A stretch of 64,000 nucleotides of DNA from Macrocybe gigantea. Lineage: Eukaryota > Basidiomycota > Agaricomycetes > Agaricales > Callistosporiaceae. The notes beneath the pieces were generated by a model that was not told where the DNA came from, did no database searches, and saw only the letters and a list, made by a program, of their open reading frames with translations. Each line of letters starts with the position of its first letter. Within the stretch, counting starts at the first letter, position 1. A program made the translations under genes and the position numbers. Below are positions 39,114 through 50,689 of the stretch, one piece after another. The stretch is from positions 1 through 64,000 of the forward strand of contig SJRY01000183.1 of NCBI GenBank assembly GCA_011319805.1, written 5' to 3'.

Positions 39114-39839
39114 GTCATTTTTATATAAATATTTTTTATTCATTTATTTGTTATATTTGAGTTGAGATTTAATTATAAAAATATTTAATTTTTAAATTTA
39201 TAAACATATTAAACATATTAATATTAAAATAATTTAAATATTTTTAGATATAATAAATAAATTATACAATTTAATAAAGAAAAATAAAGTAACAAATTTA
39301 AATTTATAAAAACAAATAAATAAACTAAACTAACCTAAACTAACTAAACTAAACTAAAATGAGATATAAATAAATTTTTAAATTTATAAATACAAACTCT
39401 AGTTATTCTCTTATACCCTTTTGTTTTGTCACAATTTTCTATCTCTCATTTTTTTAAAATTGTGACACTACAAGTGATTAATTTAAAGCAGAACCTGATT
39501 GAATTTTAACTAAAATTAACATTTCAAATGTGTGACTTTTAGGAATAAAATTTGACTTATTTATTTCTTTAAAGGATATTTTTTGGTTTTCTTTTAATGT
39601 GATGATTTCTTTTAACTTTATTAATACTTAATATTAATTTATAAATTGTTCTCTAAATTAGTCTCTGACTTCTCAGTGAAAGATATTAAATTAAACACTC
39701 TTATTAATAATGTAAATAAGAGATAAAAAGTTTATTATTTTAAAATATGAAACTTATTTCTATTTAAACTATTTAAAATAAATAGCATCACTTTTTATAC
39801 AATACTTGATATTATTTATAAGCAGTTATTTTATCTTTA
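39114..39839 (+). other. intergenic region after rnl, no gene seen
   Basis: AT-rich. It contains a CTAAACTAA-type repeat at 39320-39360 and a 13-nt inverted match ('tgtcacaattttc' and 'aaaattgtgaca') at 39428-39467, a possible hairpin. Confidence 0.55.
39320..39360 (+). repeat. CTAAACTAA-type short repeat, locus 1
   Basis: Runs of 'actaaac', 'taacctaaac' and 'taaactaaac'. The same degenerate motif recurs at 42176, 45957, 46059 and 48288, all in the plasmid-derived zone. Confidence 0.8.
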
Positions 39840-40600
39840 TTTATAGGTGGAGGTATTATATTAGACTATCAAGATTTATCTTTTTTAACTTTTCTTTATT
39901 TAATTTAAATTTTGATTATATTTATGATTTATATTCTAATTTAATTGAAATTAAAGATAGTTTAATGACAGATTTTATTAATTAATTTTTTAACAAAAAT
40001 TGCTTTCAAATAAAGAAAGTATTCAAGAAATATCTGAGGATATAATTAATCTTAAAGATAATATTCAATAAACCTTTAATAATGAATCTTTACTAAATGA
40101 TTATAAAAATATAAATGATAATAATAATATTTCTGAGAATACTTCTTATAATTATTTCTTTATTTTTATATTTATTTTAATTTTATCTACTATGTTTGGT
40201 TATATTATTTTGGTGATTACTTTTATCCAAATCTATTAAATTTATCTCAACCAAATAAAATCAATAACATTGATTTCTCAAACGCATATTCAATCTACAA
40301 TAATGTTTATTTATTGGAAGGTTTTAATACTTTAACATCTTAAGATATAGAAGATATTTTATCTAATATTGAATTAAATGTTGAAAATACACAATCAAAT
40401 CTCGAATATAAATTTTATCAAACGATTTAATTAATAGAGTAAAAGAATGAAAGGAAACTTATTTACAATCATTAGAAAATAATTTACAATCATTATAAAA
40501 TAATTTACAATCATTAGAAAATTATGTAAATGTTATAGAAAGATCAGATTCAAATAAAACAATAAATCAAGATATAATAAATAGTGTTTTATAAAATTTT
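39840..40600 (+). pseudogene. decayed coiled-coil membrane protein gene
   Basis: Pieces include LLSNKESIQEISEDIINLKD, then LLNDYKNINDNNNISEN, a helix FFIFIFILILSTMFGYIIL and, further on, a repeat NNLQSLENNLQSL encoded by a 21-bp unit near 40460-40525. Stops and frameshifts are frequent. The order coiled coil then membrane helix matches the family of 54467-55189. Probably two overlapping relics. Confidence 0.5.
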
Positions 40601-41240
40601 AATTCCTAAAAGTCACTATAATTTTAGTGGGTCGGTAGGATAGGTTTTTATAAATTACGCTTCTGATTACATTTGGATAGCTACTAGGGTTTTATAAATT
40701 AGTATTACGCTTCTGATTATATTTGGAAAGGTAATAGTATAAAAATTTTATTGTTATAACCCCCTCTATAAGTATATAATAAAGGATTAAGAATGGTGTC
40801 TACTTATACATTTTCGAAAATATTAGTTTAGGATCGATCCCTATTAATTCTAATCTAAATTTTAAATAATTTATTTTTAGAATTAATTATAAAGAGTATA
40901 AATAATTGATATTAATATAATTAATTATAACAGAGTATAAATATTTATATGTTAATATCATTAATATTTAATATTTATACATTATTACTATTTAGCAGTA
41001 TAAAATTGATATAATTTATCATTTTGTAGCTATACTTATAAGTGTAGTCAGTGCTTCTTTATTATTTAAACTATTTTAAGCCTCATTTGTCATTAGAATA
41101 ACTATATTTTAATAGTTTATAAGTAGTTATTCCACACACTAAACTGTAATTTTACAGTCATTTTCTTTACTCTGAATTAGTGGTCAACACTTAAAAACTT
41201 TAATGTTTTATGTTTAAAAACAAAATTAATTAATTGGATT
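40601..41240 (+). other. intergenic, no gene seen
   Basis: AT-rich. The phrase 'tttataaatta(...)cgcttctgatta' recurs at about 40650 and 40690 as a short direct repeat. Nothing else is recognisable. Confidence 0.5.
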
Positions 41241-41759
41241 ATGATTTTTTCTAACATGATGTTATTTGATTTAAATTTTTTAGATACATTTTTAAATTTT
41301 TACGATTTTGACATGTATTTAGGGTTTGATATAAAATCAAAACTATTTTTTATAATAATTTGTATTTCTACTATTATTTTAATTGGTTTTTTACCTTATA
41401 TTTTTATAATGATAAAAGGTGGTCAAATCATAAAAGACATAGGTAGATTAGGTACTGGTGGTTTAGCTCTTATTGGTGGTATTGATTCTGCTTTAAATCT
41501 TTACGATAGATTGGGTGGAAACAGTGGTGATTCTAATAGTGATGATTCTAAAAAAGATGATTCTAAAAAAGATGATTCTAAAAAAGATGATTCTAAAAAA
41601 GATGATTCTAAAAAAGATGATTCTAAAAAAGATGATTCTAAAAAAGATGATAAAGAGAATAATAATGATGATAAAAATAAAGATAATAATGATAATAATG
41701 ATAATAACAATGATAACAAAGATAAAAACAATGATCAAGATAAAACAAATAATTTGTAA
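41241..41759 (+). CDS. hypothetical membrane protein with acidic/basic repeat tail
   Basis: 172 residues from ATG 41241. A hydrophobic helix (about 35-58) is followed by a Gly-rich stretch (GGQIIKDIGRLGTGGLALIG) and then a C-terminal tail of DDSKK repeats, seven or so copies, ending in an Asp/Asn/Lys-rich region. The helix plus Gly-rich stretch corresponds to the N-terminal module of 22249-23310. Its end overlaps the likely start of the next gene (41731) by 29 nt, suggesting coupled expression. Confidence 0.55.
   Translation: MIFSNMMLFDLNFLDTFLNFYDFDMYLGFDIKSKLFFIIICISTIILIGFLPYIFIMIKGGQIIKDIGRLGTGGLALIGGIDSALNLYDRLGGNSGDSNSDDSKKDDSKKDDSKKDDSKKDDSKKDDSKKDDSKKDDKENNNDDKNKDNNDNNDNNNDNKDKNNDQDKTNNL
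41549..41653 (+). repeat. 15-bp coding tandem repeat (DDSKK), about 7 copies
   Basis: Unit 'aaaaaagatgattct'. All three frames stay open through the repeat on both strands, which creates several spurious long ORFs here. Unit copies are nearly perfect, indicating slippage or recent expansion. Confidence 0.95.
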
Positions 41760-42147
41760 TATTAATTTTCAACTTAAAAAATTGTTTTTAAAATTATTAT
41801 ATAATTATAACTCTGCTTATATTTTACCATTTATATTAAATAATATAGGTAAAGAGATGAATAATACACCTGAACCTATAGCTAGTTATGCTCTTTCGAT
41901 GATTATTTTAAATGTAATAGTTTTATTTTGTTTTGTGAATGTATTGGGGTATATTTTTTCTTTATATTTATTATCAAAATATAATAATGATATAGAGGCT
42001 AAATATCCAAAATTAATAAAATTTATAAACTATTTTAAAAAATCAAGTAAGTTCTTTATTATATATGAAACTGTTATTGGATTTATATTTTTAATAATCA
42101 TAATATTATTAAATATATTTTTATTTATTATGATGTCTAATGTTTAA
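41731..42147 (+). CDS. hypothetical small two-helix membrane protein
   Basis: 138 residues from ATG 41731; the frame is open further upstream through the repeat, but this start gives the best match with the proteins at 61990 and 63918 (LKKLFLKLL versus MKEFIKLLEPLL). Helix near residues 55-80 (LSMIILNVIVLFCFVNVLGY), loop LLSKYNNDIEAKYPKLIKFI, helix near 112-135. This is the isolated C-terminal hairpin of the family. Function unknown. Confidence 0.6.
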   Translation: MIKIKQIICNINFQLKKLFLKLLYNYNSAYILPFILNNIGKEMNNTPEPIASYALSMIILNVIVLFCFVNVLGYIFSLYLLSKYNNDIEAKYPKLIKFINYFKKSSKFFIIYETVIGFIFLIIIILLNIFLFIMMSNV

Positions 42148-42175
42148 ATTAAATAATTTTATATTAGTTAAAAAT

Positions 42176-42220
42176 AAACTAACCTAAACTAAACTAACCT
42201 CCCCTCACCTAAACTAAAAT
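42176..42220 (+). repeat. CTAAACTAA-type short repeat, locus 2
   Basis: 'aaactaacctaaactaaac' followed by 'taacctcccctcacctaaac', 28 nt after the stop of the small membrane protein gene. Confidence 0.85.
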
Positions 42221-42949
42221 AAAAAATTTTTTACCAACCTTCTTAGACATCACGCTGTGGTATTATCTTTTTTCTATAAGATTGAAGATTTAAAAATATA
42301 ATTTAAAAAAAAAAAGTTATTAAGTATAAGTATAATTTTTTTGTTGTTTTTCCCCTTTATATAAAAATATATAAAAATATAAATTTAAATTAAGTTTTTT
42401 TAAAGCTAAATTAACATTTAATAACAAAAAACACGGTCTGTGGTATAATATAATCTTAATTGATAATAGTGATAAAAATAAAAAATTAAAAGGTAAAAAA
42501 TTAAATTTTTTAATAAAAATTAGCCTCTTATTATTAAATAATTAAATATTAGCCTCTAATTATTAAATAATTAAATATCTATTATGGAAAATAAAAAATA
42601 AAAATATTTTTATAAGTTCACCTGAACCTCACTTTACTATTTTAAATACACTTAAACTTAATCTGGAACTTGTAAATACAACGCATAATTAGGATACATT
42701 TAAAAATAAATTAATAAATTATAAATTTGGTAATTATATGTATAATATTGAGCAGATTGACAATGATTTAAATTTGGATTGGAAGAATACCTTATTTAAT
42801 ATTTTAATTTAAAGATGGTATTAATTATTCTTTATCTCTGTTAGGTTCTTATATTTTAGATAATAATCAAATAAAATATGTTAGTTTTTCTAAACATTTA
42901 TTATTAAATTAACTAAAAAATAAATTTTAATGCTTTATGTCTTTATATA

Positions 42950-45690
42950 TAAGGTCAAATAGATCTTTTAGATCTTATTTTAGAAATTGATGAATATTTA
43001 GGATTAGATGATAAAAGTTTCTGTAATAGTTTTTAGATATAGATAAATTTCAATTCATCAAGATGTATATGATAAAGTATCTAAAATCTCTTATAAATCA
43101 AAAAATAATATTAAAGATATAGAAGATAAAAATGTTAAAACTTCTAATATTTTATTAAATAATAAATTAGTTAGATTTTTAAATATAATACCATTCTCTT
43201 ATGATTTTTTAAAATATGATATTTATTTAGGAGAAAAGAAAAAAAAATATGATATTTATTTAGGATAAAAGAAGATTTATGGATAATCAGGTAAAATATA
43301 TAATATTAATCAGGATATAAGCGTAATTATTTATAGTATCAAGTAAGATAATTATAAATTAATTATTTATAAAAATAATTATGAGTAGGTTACTTTTTAA
43401 GATTATATACTAAGATATAGTCAAAGTAAATATGATTTAATAATAAAAATAGGTAATAATAAAATATTTATTAACACTGATATATAAACATATAAATACT
43501 AATATAAATAGTAACAAATTCAACAAATAAAAAGATATTTAATTAGATATATAAAATATGTCACCTTTGATATAAAATGTTATCTAGATGAAAATAATCA
43601 ATTTAAACCTTTTTCTTGTAAAGGGGATCATCCTAAAAAAGATAAAGAATATATAATAACTGATTATTTAAATTGGGAAGATATGCTTATAAATTCTACT
43701 TTAAATCTGTTTAATAATTTTCCAAATCATACTGTTTATGTTCATAATTTATCTTCATTTGATAGTTTATTTTTATTAAAAATTTATTATAAAAAATTTA
43801 ATTGTAAAGTTATTTTTAAAGATAATAGAGCTATCCAACTAAAAATTTAATTTAATTTAATTTAATTTAATTTATTATAAAATTAAGAATAAAAAAATAA
43901 ATCTTATTTTTAAATACAGTTTAATGTTATTCCCTTTAAGTTTAGAGAAATTAATTAAAGATTTTAATATTAAAACAAAAAAAATTATATTTTCCTTATT
44001 TATTTTTGATAACTTTAGATAATATTAATTATGAAGGAGATATTTCGAATTACCTTTATTATGCTTATGTATTGTATTAATGAAGAATATATTAAATTAG
44101 TTTCTAATTATAATGAAATTAATAAATGGACTTTTATTAAATAAAATAGTCCTTATTTACACAAGGATGTAAAAGCTTTATATGAAATAATAGATTATTT
44201 TAGTAAATAAGTTTATGATGAATAAAAGTTTAATCTTACAAAAGTTATTTATATAAGTAGTCTTAAACTATTTTTAATTAATTATTATATGAAAATAAAA
44301 ACCTATTCTAATTCCTAAATATAATCAATATAAAGATATTAAAAATGATTATTTTTGTGGTCGGGTATAAGTGTTCAAAATCTACTATAAAATTTACATT
44401 ATTATGATGTAAATTCCTTATATTCTGACCTTATGTTAAAAACATTCCTCTCTACTCTTTGATTATAAGTAATAATCCTTGTTTAAATGAATCTTTTGGT
44501 TTTATTTATTCTACTGTAACAGTACCGAATGAAGTTTATAATCCTATCTTACCTTTTAGATATGAAAACGGTAATACTTAAAACACTACTGATACTTGGG
44601 ATTCTTGGTTTTCTAGTTAAATATTAAAGGAAGATGTTCAAAAAGATGGTTTTTTAAGTAAATATTCCTTATGGTTATCTCTTTAAACAAGGTAATACTG
44701 TCTTTGAGGAATTTGTTTTAAACTCTTTCAAATTAAAAAAATAATCTCAAAATAATCCTGGTAGAAGATATTTTTTTAAATAAACCTTAAATTCTTTTTT
44801 TTAATGGACGTGTTAATTTCAGATATTTAAATTCTACTACTGAGATTGTTAAACCTGAAAAAGATAAAGAGATAGATTTAAAATATAAAATTTGTGAGAA
44901 TAATATTTTTTATAATGAAACAGGTTTAGAAGATATAAAATATATTAATGAACCTTCGGATATTTTAAAAACTCTAGATTTTAATTCTTATTTAAATGTT
45001 TAAACTTAAAATTATATTAATAATAAAGATTATTTTAATAGATCTATTCCAATTGCTGCTATGATTACTTATTTAGCTAGAGTATTTAGATTTTATTGTA
45101 AGTATATAAGAAGAATCTATATTTTGTGACATTTATTTAATTATTGATAAACCTTTAGATCATCAAGACATAGTAGAGGAGATTGGAATCTTTAAATAGT
45201 TAGGTGGAATAAAGAGAGATTATTGTATAGCTCATAAATTATATTTAGTCGTGCTAGAAAATGGATAAACAATTATTAAATATAAGGTAATCAATAAATA
45301 TCTTTTAACTGAATATTATTTTTTAAACTGACTTTATGATTTTCACCTAAATATTCCTATATCTAGATTTTATTTTGATCCTCGTAATTCTTCTATATCT
45401 GATATAAAATCAATATTACAAATTTCACCTTATTTCTTAAAAAGATACCCCCTTTATTTCACTTGACTAAAATTAGAAACTAAATCTTTTAAAATTGAGA
45501 CTGGTAATATAATTAAAAAGGAATACTACAAATTTAACCATAGCTTAGTTCTTTATGATAATAAAATTTTTGCTTTAATTTTTTATAATAAATTAGCTAT
45601 TGTTCCTTATGCTAGAAATAATTATTTACAATTATATTTACCCTTTAGATATAAATATAAAAAGAGATCTGAGAGTTTGGATTTTTTTTT
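42950..45690 (+). pseudogene. dpo: family-B DNA polymerase of an integrated linear mitochondrial plasmid, heavily decayed
   Basis: Protein-primed family-B polymerases replicate invertron plasmids. In order: an Exo I-like piece KYVTFDIKCYLDENNQF (43556), Exo II-like TVYVHNLSSFDSLFLL (43731), motif A region LHYYDVNSLYSD (about 44394), motif B-like relics NNPGRRYFF and LNSFFNGRVNFRYLN (44754-44830), a late region SIPIAAMITYLARVFRF (45045), and a ruined motif C area before IIDKPLDHQDIVEEIG (about 45146). Many stops and frameshifts occur and TDTDS is lost, so no active enzyme can be made. A weaker relic may extend upstream to about 42440. Confidence 0.85.
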
Positions 45691-45956
45691 TTAAATTTAT
45701 AATTTAATGTTTAGTATCTCTAAACAAAACAATATTAAAATGTGTGAAAATATTTTTAATAATTAAAACAAAAATTAAATAATATTACTTTTGATAGACC
45801 TTCAATTAACTATTCTAATTAAGATAAAATTTCACATCTCACCTCACCTGGATTTAAAAGGGACTTTTATATTATAAAAGATGTAATACACTCGAGTTTT
45901 TTATTTTAAATTAATCTGATCTGTACTTTATAATAATAAATATTTAATTTTATTAA

Positions 45957-45990
45957 ATTAAACTAAACTAAATTAAATTAAACTAAAATA
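45957..45990 (+). repeat. CTAAACTAA-type short repeat, locus 3
   Basis: 'aaattaaactaaactaaatt' followed by 'aaattaaactaaaata', about 260 nt after the polymerase relic. Confidence 0.75.
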
Positions 45991-46058
45991 CAAATAAAAT
46001 AAAATAAAATAAAAAATAAAAATAAAAATAAACAAATTTTTTTTTTTGTGTTATATTT

Positions 46059-46080
46059 AACTAAGCTAAACTAAACTAAT
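46059..46080 (+). repeat. CTAAACTAA-type short repeat, locus 4
   Basis: 'aactaagctaaactaaacta', about 110 nt upstream of tRNA-Glu. Confidence 0.75.
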
Positions 46081-46188
46081 TTATATTTATTAATAATTTC
46101 TTAAATTAAACAAAAAATAAATTTAATTAAAAAAATAAAAGTAAATAAAAATAAGATGAATTAAAAAAATTACAAAAATCATTTTATC

Positions 46189-46259
46189 GGTCCTTTAGTA
46201 TAGTGGTGGTACTACTTCCCTTCACGAAGTCGGGATCAGTTCAAATCTGATAAGGATCA
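46189..46259 (+). tRNA. trnE: tRNA-Glu (anticodon TTC)
   Basis: A full cloverleaf: acceptor GGTCCTT pairs with AAGGATC (one G-T pair). The D arm follows TA at 46196. The anticodon stem ACTTC/GAAGT carries loop CCTTCAC with anticodon TTC; the T arm is ATCAG-TTCAAAT-CTGAT. The discriminator base is A. It decodes GAA/GAG. This is the only unambiguous tRNA in the window. Confidence 0.95.
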
Positions 46260-47012
46260 CTATTTTTTTTTAGTTTATAATTAAATATAATAATAAAAAC
46301 ATATATTATAATAATAATAATATATAAGTTTATATATTAGATAATTATAGTAAAAAAAATATCTTAAATAAATATAAAAAATATGAACTAAATAAAATAT
46401 AATTAAAAATATTTATAATATATTCCCTCTAATATTAAAAATTAGAATAAACTATTATAGACTACGAATTACCTATTTATATTTATTATTTATGTAAGAC
46501 GAAATTATCAATAATTTGTTTTGTTTAATTAGTATCTTTTTTAATTTTATATAATTTTATATATATAATAAATAAATAAATAAATAAATATTATAAATAA
46601 ATAAAAATTTAAAGATAAATAAAATTAATAACAAAATATTATTATTATAAAAACAAGTAGATATTATACATTATATTGATTTTTGTGTTGTTATTTTTAT
46701 TAATATTATTAATAATATGATTTAACTTATTCTAATAAGAAAATAAGAAAATAAGAGAATAAGATAATAAGATATTATTGTTTTTATTTAATTAAAAATA
46801 ATAAATTAAAATTAAAAAATAATAAATTTAAATTTATATTTAGTTATATAGTAAAATTAAAAAAAATTATTATCTTAATTTTAAATATAATTAATGAAAT
46901 AATTATTGATTGTTTAAAAAATGAATTAAAATAAAATATAAAAGAGAATAGGTATGATGAAAGTTATACCTTTATAATATATTAGATCTCAAATAAAGAT
47001 TTATTAATAAAT
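46260..47012 (+). other. intergenic, no gene seen
   Basis: Extremely AT-rich with an (AAAT)n stretch near 46568-46590. No further tRNA is visible next to tRNA-Glu. Confidence 0.55.
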
Positions 47013-48170
47013 ATGAAATCTAATAAATATATTTTTTTTTCCTTTATTAAATGTTCTCTAAAGAATAAAACAAACAACAAACATTACACAATGAAACTTC
47101 ACATTTCTTCTATAAATATAACCTTATTAATACAAAATTTAAACCTAATAATATTAAATTTTTTAATTTGTGTTATAGTCAAAATAATAAAATTAATACT
47201 ATTAATAAAATTAACTTTAATAATATTAAATTTATCCTCTGGAGAAAATATATTATTATTTAGTCTTTTTACTAATATTTCTTCTAATATTATTCTAATA
47301 ATAAATAATTTAATATCTTTCTATAAACTCTCTCATCTAATATCTAACAAAATATTCTTAATAATTTTTTTACTCTTGTTTATAAATATAATATTAATCA
47401 TACTCTGATTATATTTAATACTAAATTATAATATTAGATATAAATATTTCATTGCTATTAATAATTTATTTAAACCAATTATTTTTATTATTAAAGGAAT
47501 AAAATATATTAATATTATTATTATTTTATATTATATTTTTAATTTATTATTTAAAGGATTATTAATTGAGGAATTATTATTAATTTTTTATAGTAATAAT
47601 CTTCTTAATCTAATTAACTTTAATAATATTAAATTCTCATTTTTAGGAGATGAAAGTATTGATAATTCTATTCCTAAGAATAATAATTTTAATTCACAAA
47701 ATTCAATTATTAGAAGGGAAGAATTGTCAACATCTAATGAAAATATTTCAAATAATATTTTAGATAATCCTAATGATAGTGATATTTCTTCTCTTAAATC
47801 AGATTTATCTGAAGAATTTTTCTCTCCAGAGTCTACTGAATCCTTTGAAAATTTTAATAACAAATCTTTGAATTTTAAATATAAATATTTAAAAAGAAAA
47901 TTTTTTAATAAAGCAATAGAATATAATATACCTTTTTTAGATTGGTTTATTGAGTTATTAAATAAAAATGAGGGAAATAAATCTAAAGTGGATGATTTAA
48001 TAGAAACTAATTTAAATAGTATTCAAAAAATAGAAAGAAATGCACAATTAAATAATCATGCTTTTTTCAGAATTAAACCTTTTCTACTAAATAAAACTGA
48101 TAGAAGTCCTATAGCTTATCCTGATACTATACCTGTTTCAAAAAAACAATATGATTTGGAGGATATATAA
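47013..48170 (+). CDS. hypothetical protein: multi-helix N-terminus, charged C-terminus
   Basis: A single frame of 385 residues if TGA at 47406-47408 is Trp. The N-terminal half is very hydrophobic with at least four helices (around residues 30-60, 60-78, 85-105 and 115-138, then 165-180). A Ser/Asn/Glu-rich linker (about 215-290) leads to a C-terminal domain with FLDWFIELLNKNEGNKSKVD and FRIKPFLLNKTDRSPIAYPD. It does not show the KYPKL hairpin, so it is a different family from its neighbours. Not recognised; possibly an accessory gene of the integrated plasmid. Confidence 0.6.
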
Positions 48171-48287
48171 TTTTATATAGACCTTTTAGGTGGATATTTT
48201 TATAAGTTCAACATATTTGGGATTAGGATGTATAATTTTTTATTATAATTTACCCTATTTATTAGTAATATAATTTATCTAATAACT

Positions 48288-48317
48288 CCCCTCCCCTAAC
48301 CTAAACTAAACTAAAAT
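48288..48317 (+). repeat. CTAAACTAA-type short repeat, locus 5
   Basis: 'cccctcccctaacctaaact' followed by 'aaactaaaat', about 120 nt after the stop of the 47013 gene. The CCCCT(C/A)CC and CCTAAACTAAA parts match locus 2. Confidence 0.85.
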
Positions 48318-48496
48318 AATAATTTTATGTGTCACTTTAAAATATTAATTACACCTATGGACTATTACTAAATATTAATATAAAATATCTATACTAATTT
48401 CTTACTTTCAATTAAATTATTGAATCCCTAATCTCACTAATGCAAATCTTGAATACAATAATTTATAGTTTTATAATTTAAATTAAAATTTCTTTT

Positions 48497-48604
48497 TATT
48501 AAACTAATTTTATACATATTTAAAATATTCATTATTAGATAGATTAATATTATTAAACTAATTTTATACATATTTAAAATATTCATTATTAGATAGATTA
48601 ATAT
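48497..48604 (+). repeat. 54-bp tandem duplication
   Basis: Two apparently identical copies of a unit beginning 'attaaactaattttatacat' and ending 'agatagattaatatt'. No gene spans it on the plus strand. Confidence 0.9.
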
Positions 48605-49539
48605 TATTAAAATAGTTATATTCTGGAATTTTGCTTTCATAATTTAATGAATACTTTATTATTATAAGAATATAACAATATTCCTATTTTTAACAATTAT
48701 TCTGTAGTAGATTAATTAAATTTTTATGATAATAATAATTAATATATAAAATATATCTTATTTTTAATAAATATTATTTTTATTATTTTACTTTATTTGA
48801 GTATAGAAAATAATTGAGCCTTTTTAATTGATCTTAATGATTTATATTAAAAATATTACATTAAATTCGACAGATTATGAAGAGATATAATTATTATATT
48901 AATTCTCTAATTTAAAATAATTACTTTATTATTCATATTTTGTTAATATTCTTATAATTAATTAAATAATATGAATATTGAATTAGTGTTTTAATATTAT
49001 AAATATATAAACAAATAATTATATTATAATCAATTGTTCTAGTTTATAGTTCCATAGTAATAAATATTTTTAATAACTATATGATATTTTTCATTTATTT
49101 TTTAATAAATTAGATAATATAAAGCCTTAAAATTATTATATTTATATAATTATACTTAGTATTATTATTTTAATATTAAATAATTATTTTAAACAAATTA
49201 TATTAAAAAAACTTTCTTTAATTACAGAGATTTAAAAAAACTAACTTAATAGTTTTTGTTTTAAATTAATTTTTATTTTTTTTTTAATATTTGAATAAAA
49301 AGCTGATATAATTTTATAACAATAATAAATAATTAGTCCATTCAACCCTATATATATATTAATATTTCCAAAATTAATAAAAGTATTTTTATATAAATTA
49401 AACATTTTTTGAATATAATTCTATTTTAGAATGTATAGTTTAATTATTTATAGTAAGTAGTCTAATTTTATTATTTTTAAATGTATTACTAATAGTTAGT
49501 ACTATTTTAAATATTGATTATAGAAAGGATAAATTTTTA

Positions 49540-50342
49540 ATGAAGGATAATATTAGTAAAAATACACAAGATTCTATAAGATGTAGGTTTACACCTCACA
49601 GTTTAACAATTATTGGAACAGCGTTAGCTGTATATAGAATTACATCATTTAATCCTATATTTAAAACTATCACTAGTGTAGGATTCATAGGTGTTACTTT
49701 ACCTATTATTTTATATATTCATGAAGTATAAAATCTAACTGATTTTAATAAATTAATGTATTCCTGTCTGAAATATAAATAAACTAGTAATTGTTCCTCA
49801 TTTATACCTTCTAATATTAAAGATGAAGATTTAAATCCTATTATACCAAAACTTATGTATTAAGTTCAGGCTAAATAGGATGAAATTAAAAAAAGTAACA
49901 ATCATTCTTATCTACAGATGAGGATAATTTTTTTAATATTTATTTTAGGAGGATTTAAATTCCTTTTTATCTATATTTAAAACTATTCCTGTTGAAGTTT
50001 ATTTTAGATGATTTAATAGGGCAACAATTATTTATACATCTTTTTTTATTATTAATTGTAATAGGTTTAATATTATTATTTAGTGTGTATATTGTGTATA
50101 TTTTTATAATAATTAGGATAAATAATAATAAATTTATAACTAATAAATTTAATAATAAATTTATTTTATTCTTTAATAAATATCAATTATTACTATCTAA
50201 AATAAGTCTATTTATATTACCTTTATTTATATTACCTTTATTTTTATTACCTTTATTTATATTACCTTTATTTATATTGTTAGGAATTAATAGAACTTTT
50301 TATAGGGTTATATTTTATTTTTACTCCTCCTATTTCTTATGA
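49540..50342 (+). pseudogene. broken membrane protein gene of the Gly/Ala-hairpin family
   Basis: A 63-residue frame from ATG 49540 holds the family's N-terminal module: LTIIGTALAVYRITSFNPIF, then TSVGFIGVTLP (compare VGLVFIGGAGG at 22249). A region with stops (49732-49990) corresponds to the linker. A frame from about 49992 to 50342 holds a hydrophobic helix, a basic loop with NNNKFITNKFNNKF, and a second helix expanded by a 15-bp repeat encoding LFILP. Together they make one decayed gene. Confidence 0.5.
50212..50280 (+). repeat. 15-bp coding tandem repeat (LFILP)
   Basis: About four to five copies of a unit 'cctttatttatatta' with one T variant, inside the second helix of the broken gene at 49540-50342. 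Confidence 0.85.
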
Positions 50343-50689
50343 TAAATTACCTTTAGATTTACATATTTATAAAAATTAATATATACTCATATTTATATTT
50401 TTACATTTTATCCTTATCCTATATTTATGTTATATATACATAAATTATTTAAAATAAATTTCATATTAATAACTAATAATATTTCGTTCTCATTTTCCTA
50501 TTTAATATAATTAATTATATCTGTATTTAATTCCATTATACACATTCCACAAATAATATCTATAACTGATATTCACAACTAATCCTTCTATATATTACAT
50601 TTTATATATTCCTATTTTTAATATAATAATTAAATTATGTTATAATTACTCAGTTAATATATTTTCTACATCACTAAACCTAAATAATA

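Larger units (their letters stand above)
48171..49539 (+). other. intergenic, repeats only
   Basis: No gene is recognised in 1.4 kb. It holds a CTAAACTAA-type repeat (48288-48317) and a perfect 54-bp tandem pair (48497-48604). Residual open stretches are short and show no family motif. Confidence 0.5.

Noticed and set aside
41493..41738. Long antisense reading frames across the DDSKK repeat
   Set aside because: A 15-bp repeat without stops keeps several frames open on both strands. The antisense products are pure low-complexity Ile/Phe or Ser/Leu strings.
47013..48170. Placing the 47013 gene in the hairpin family
   Set aside because: It has a multi-helix N-terminus but no C-terminal two-helix hairpin or KYPKL-like loop; its soluble C-terminal part is distinct.
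48437..48640. Minus-strand ORF at the 54-bp tandem pair
   Set aside because: It is merely the repeat translated twice (two identical Ile/Asn-rich blocks), with no support from flanks.
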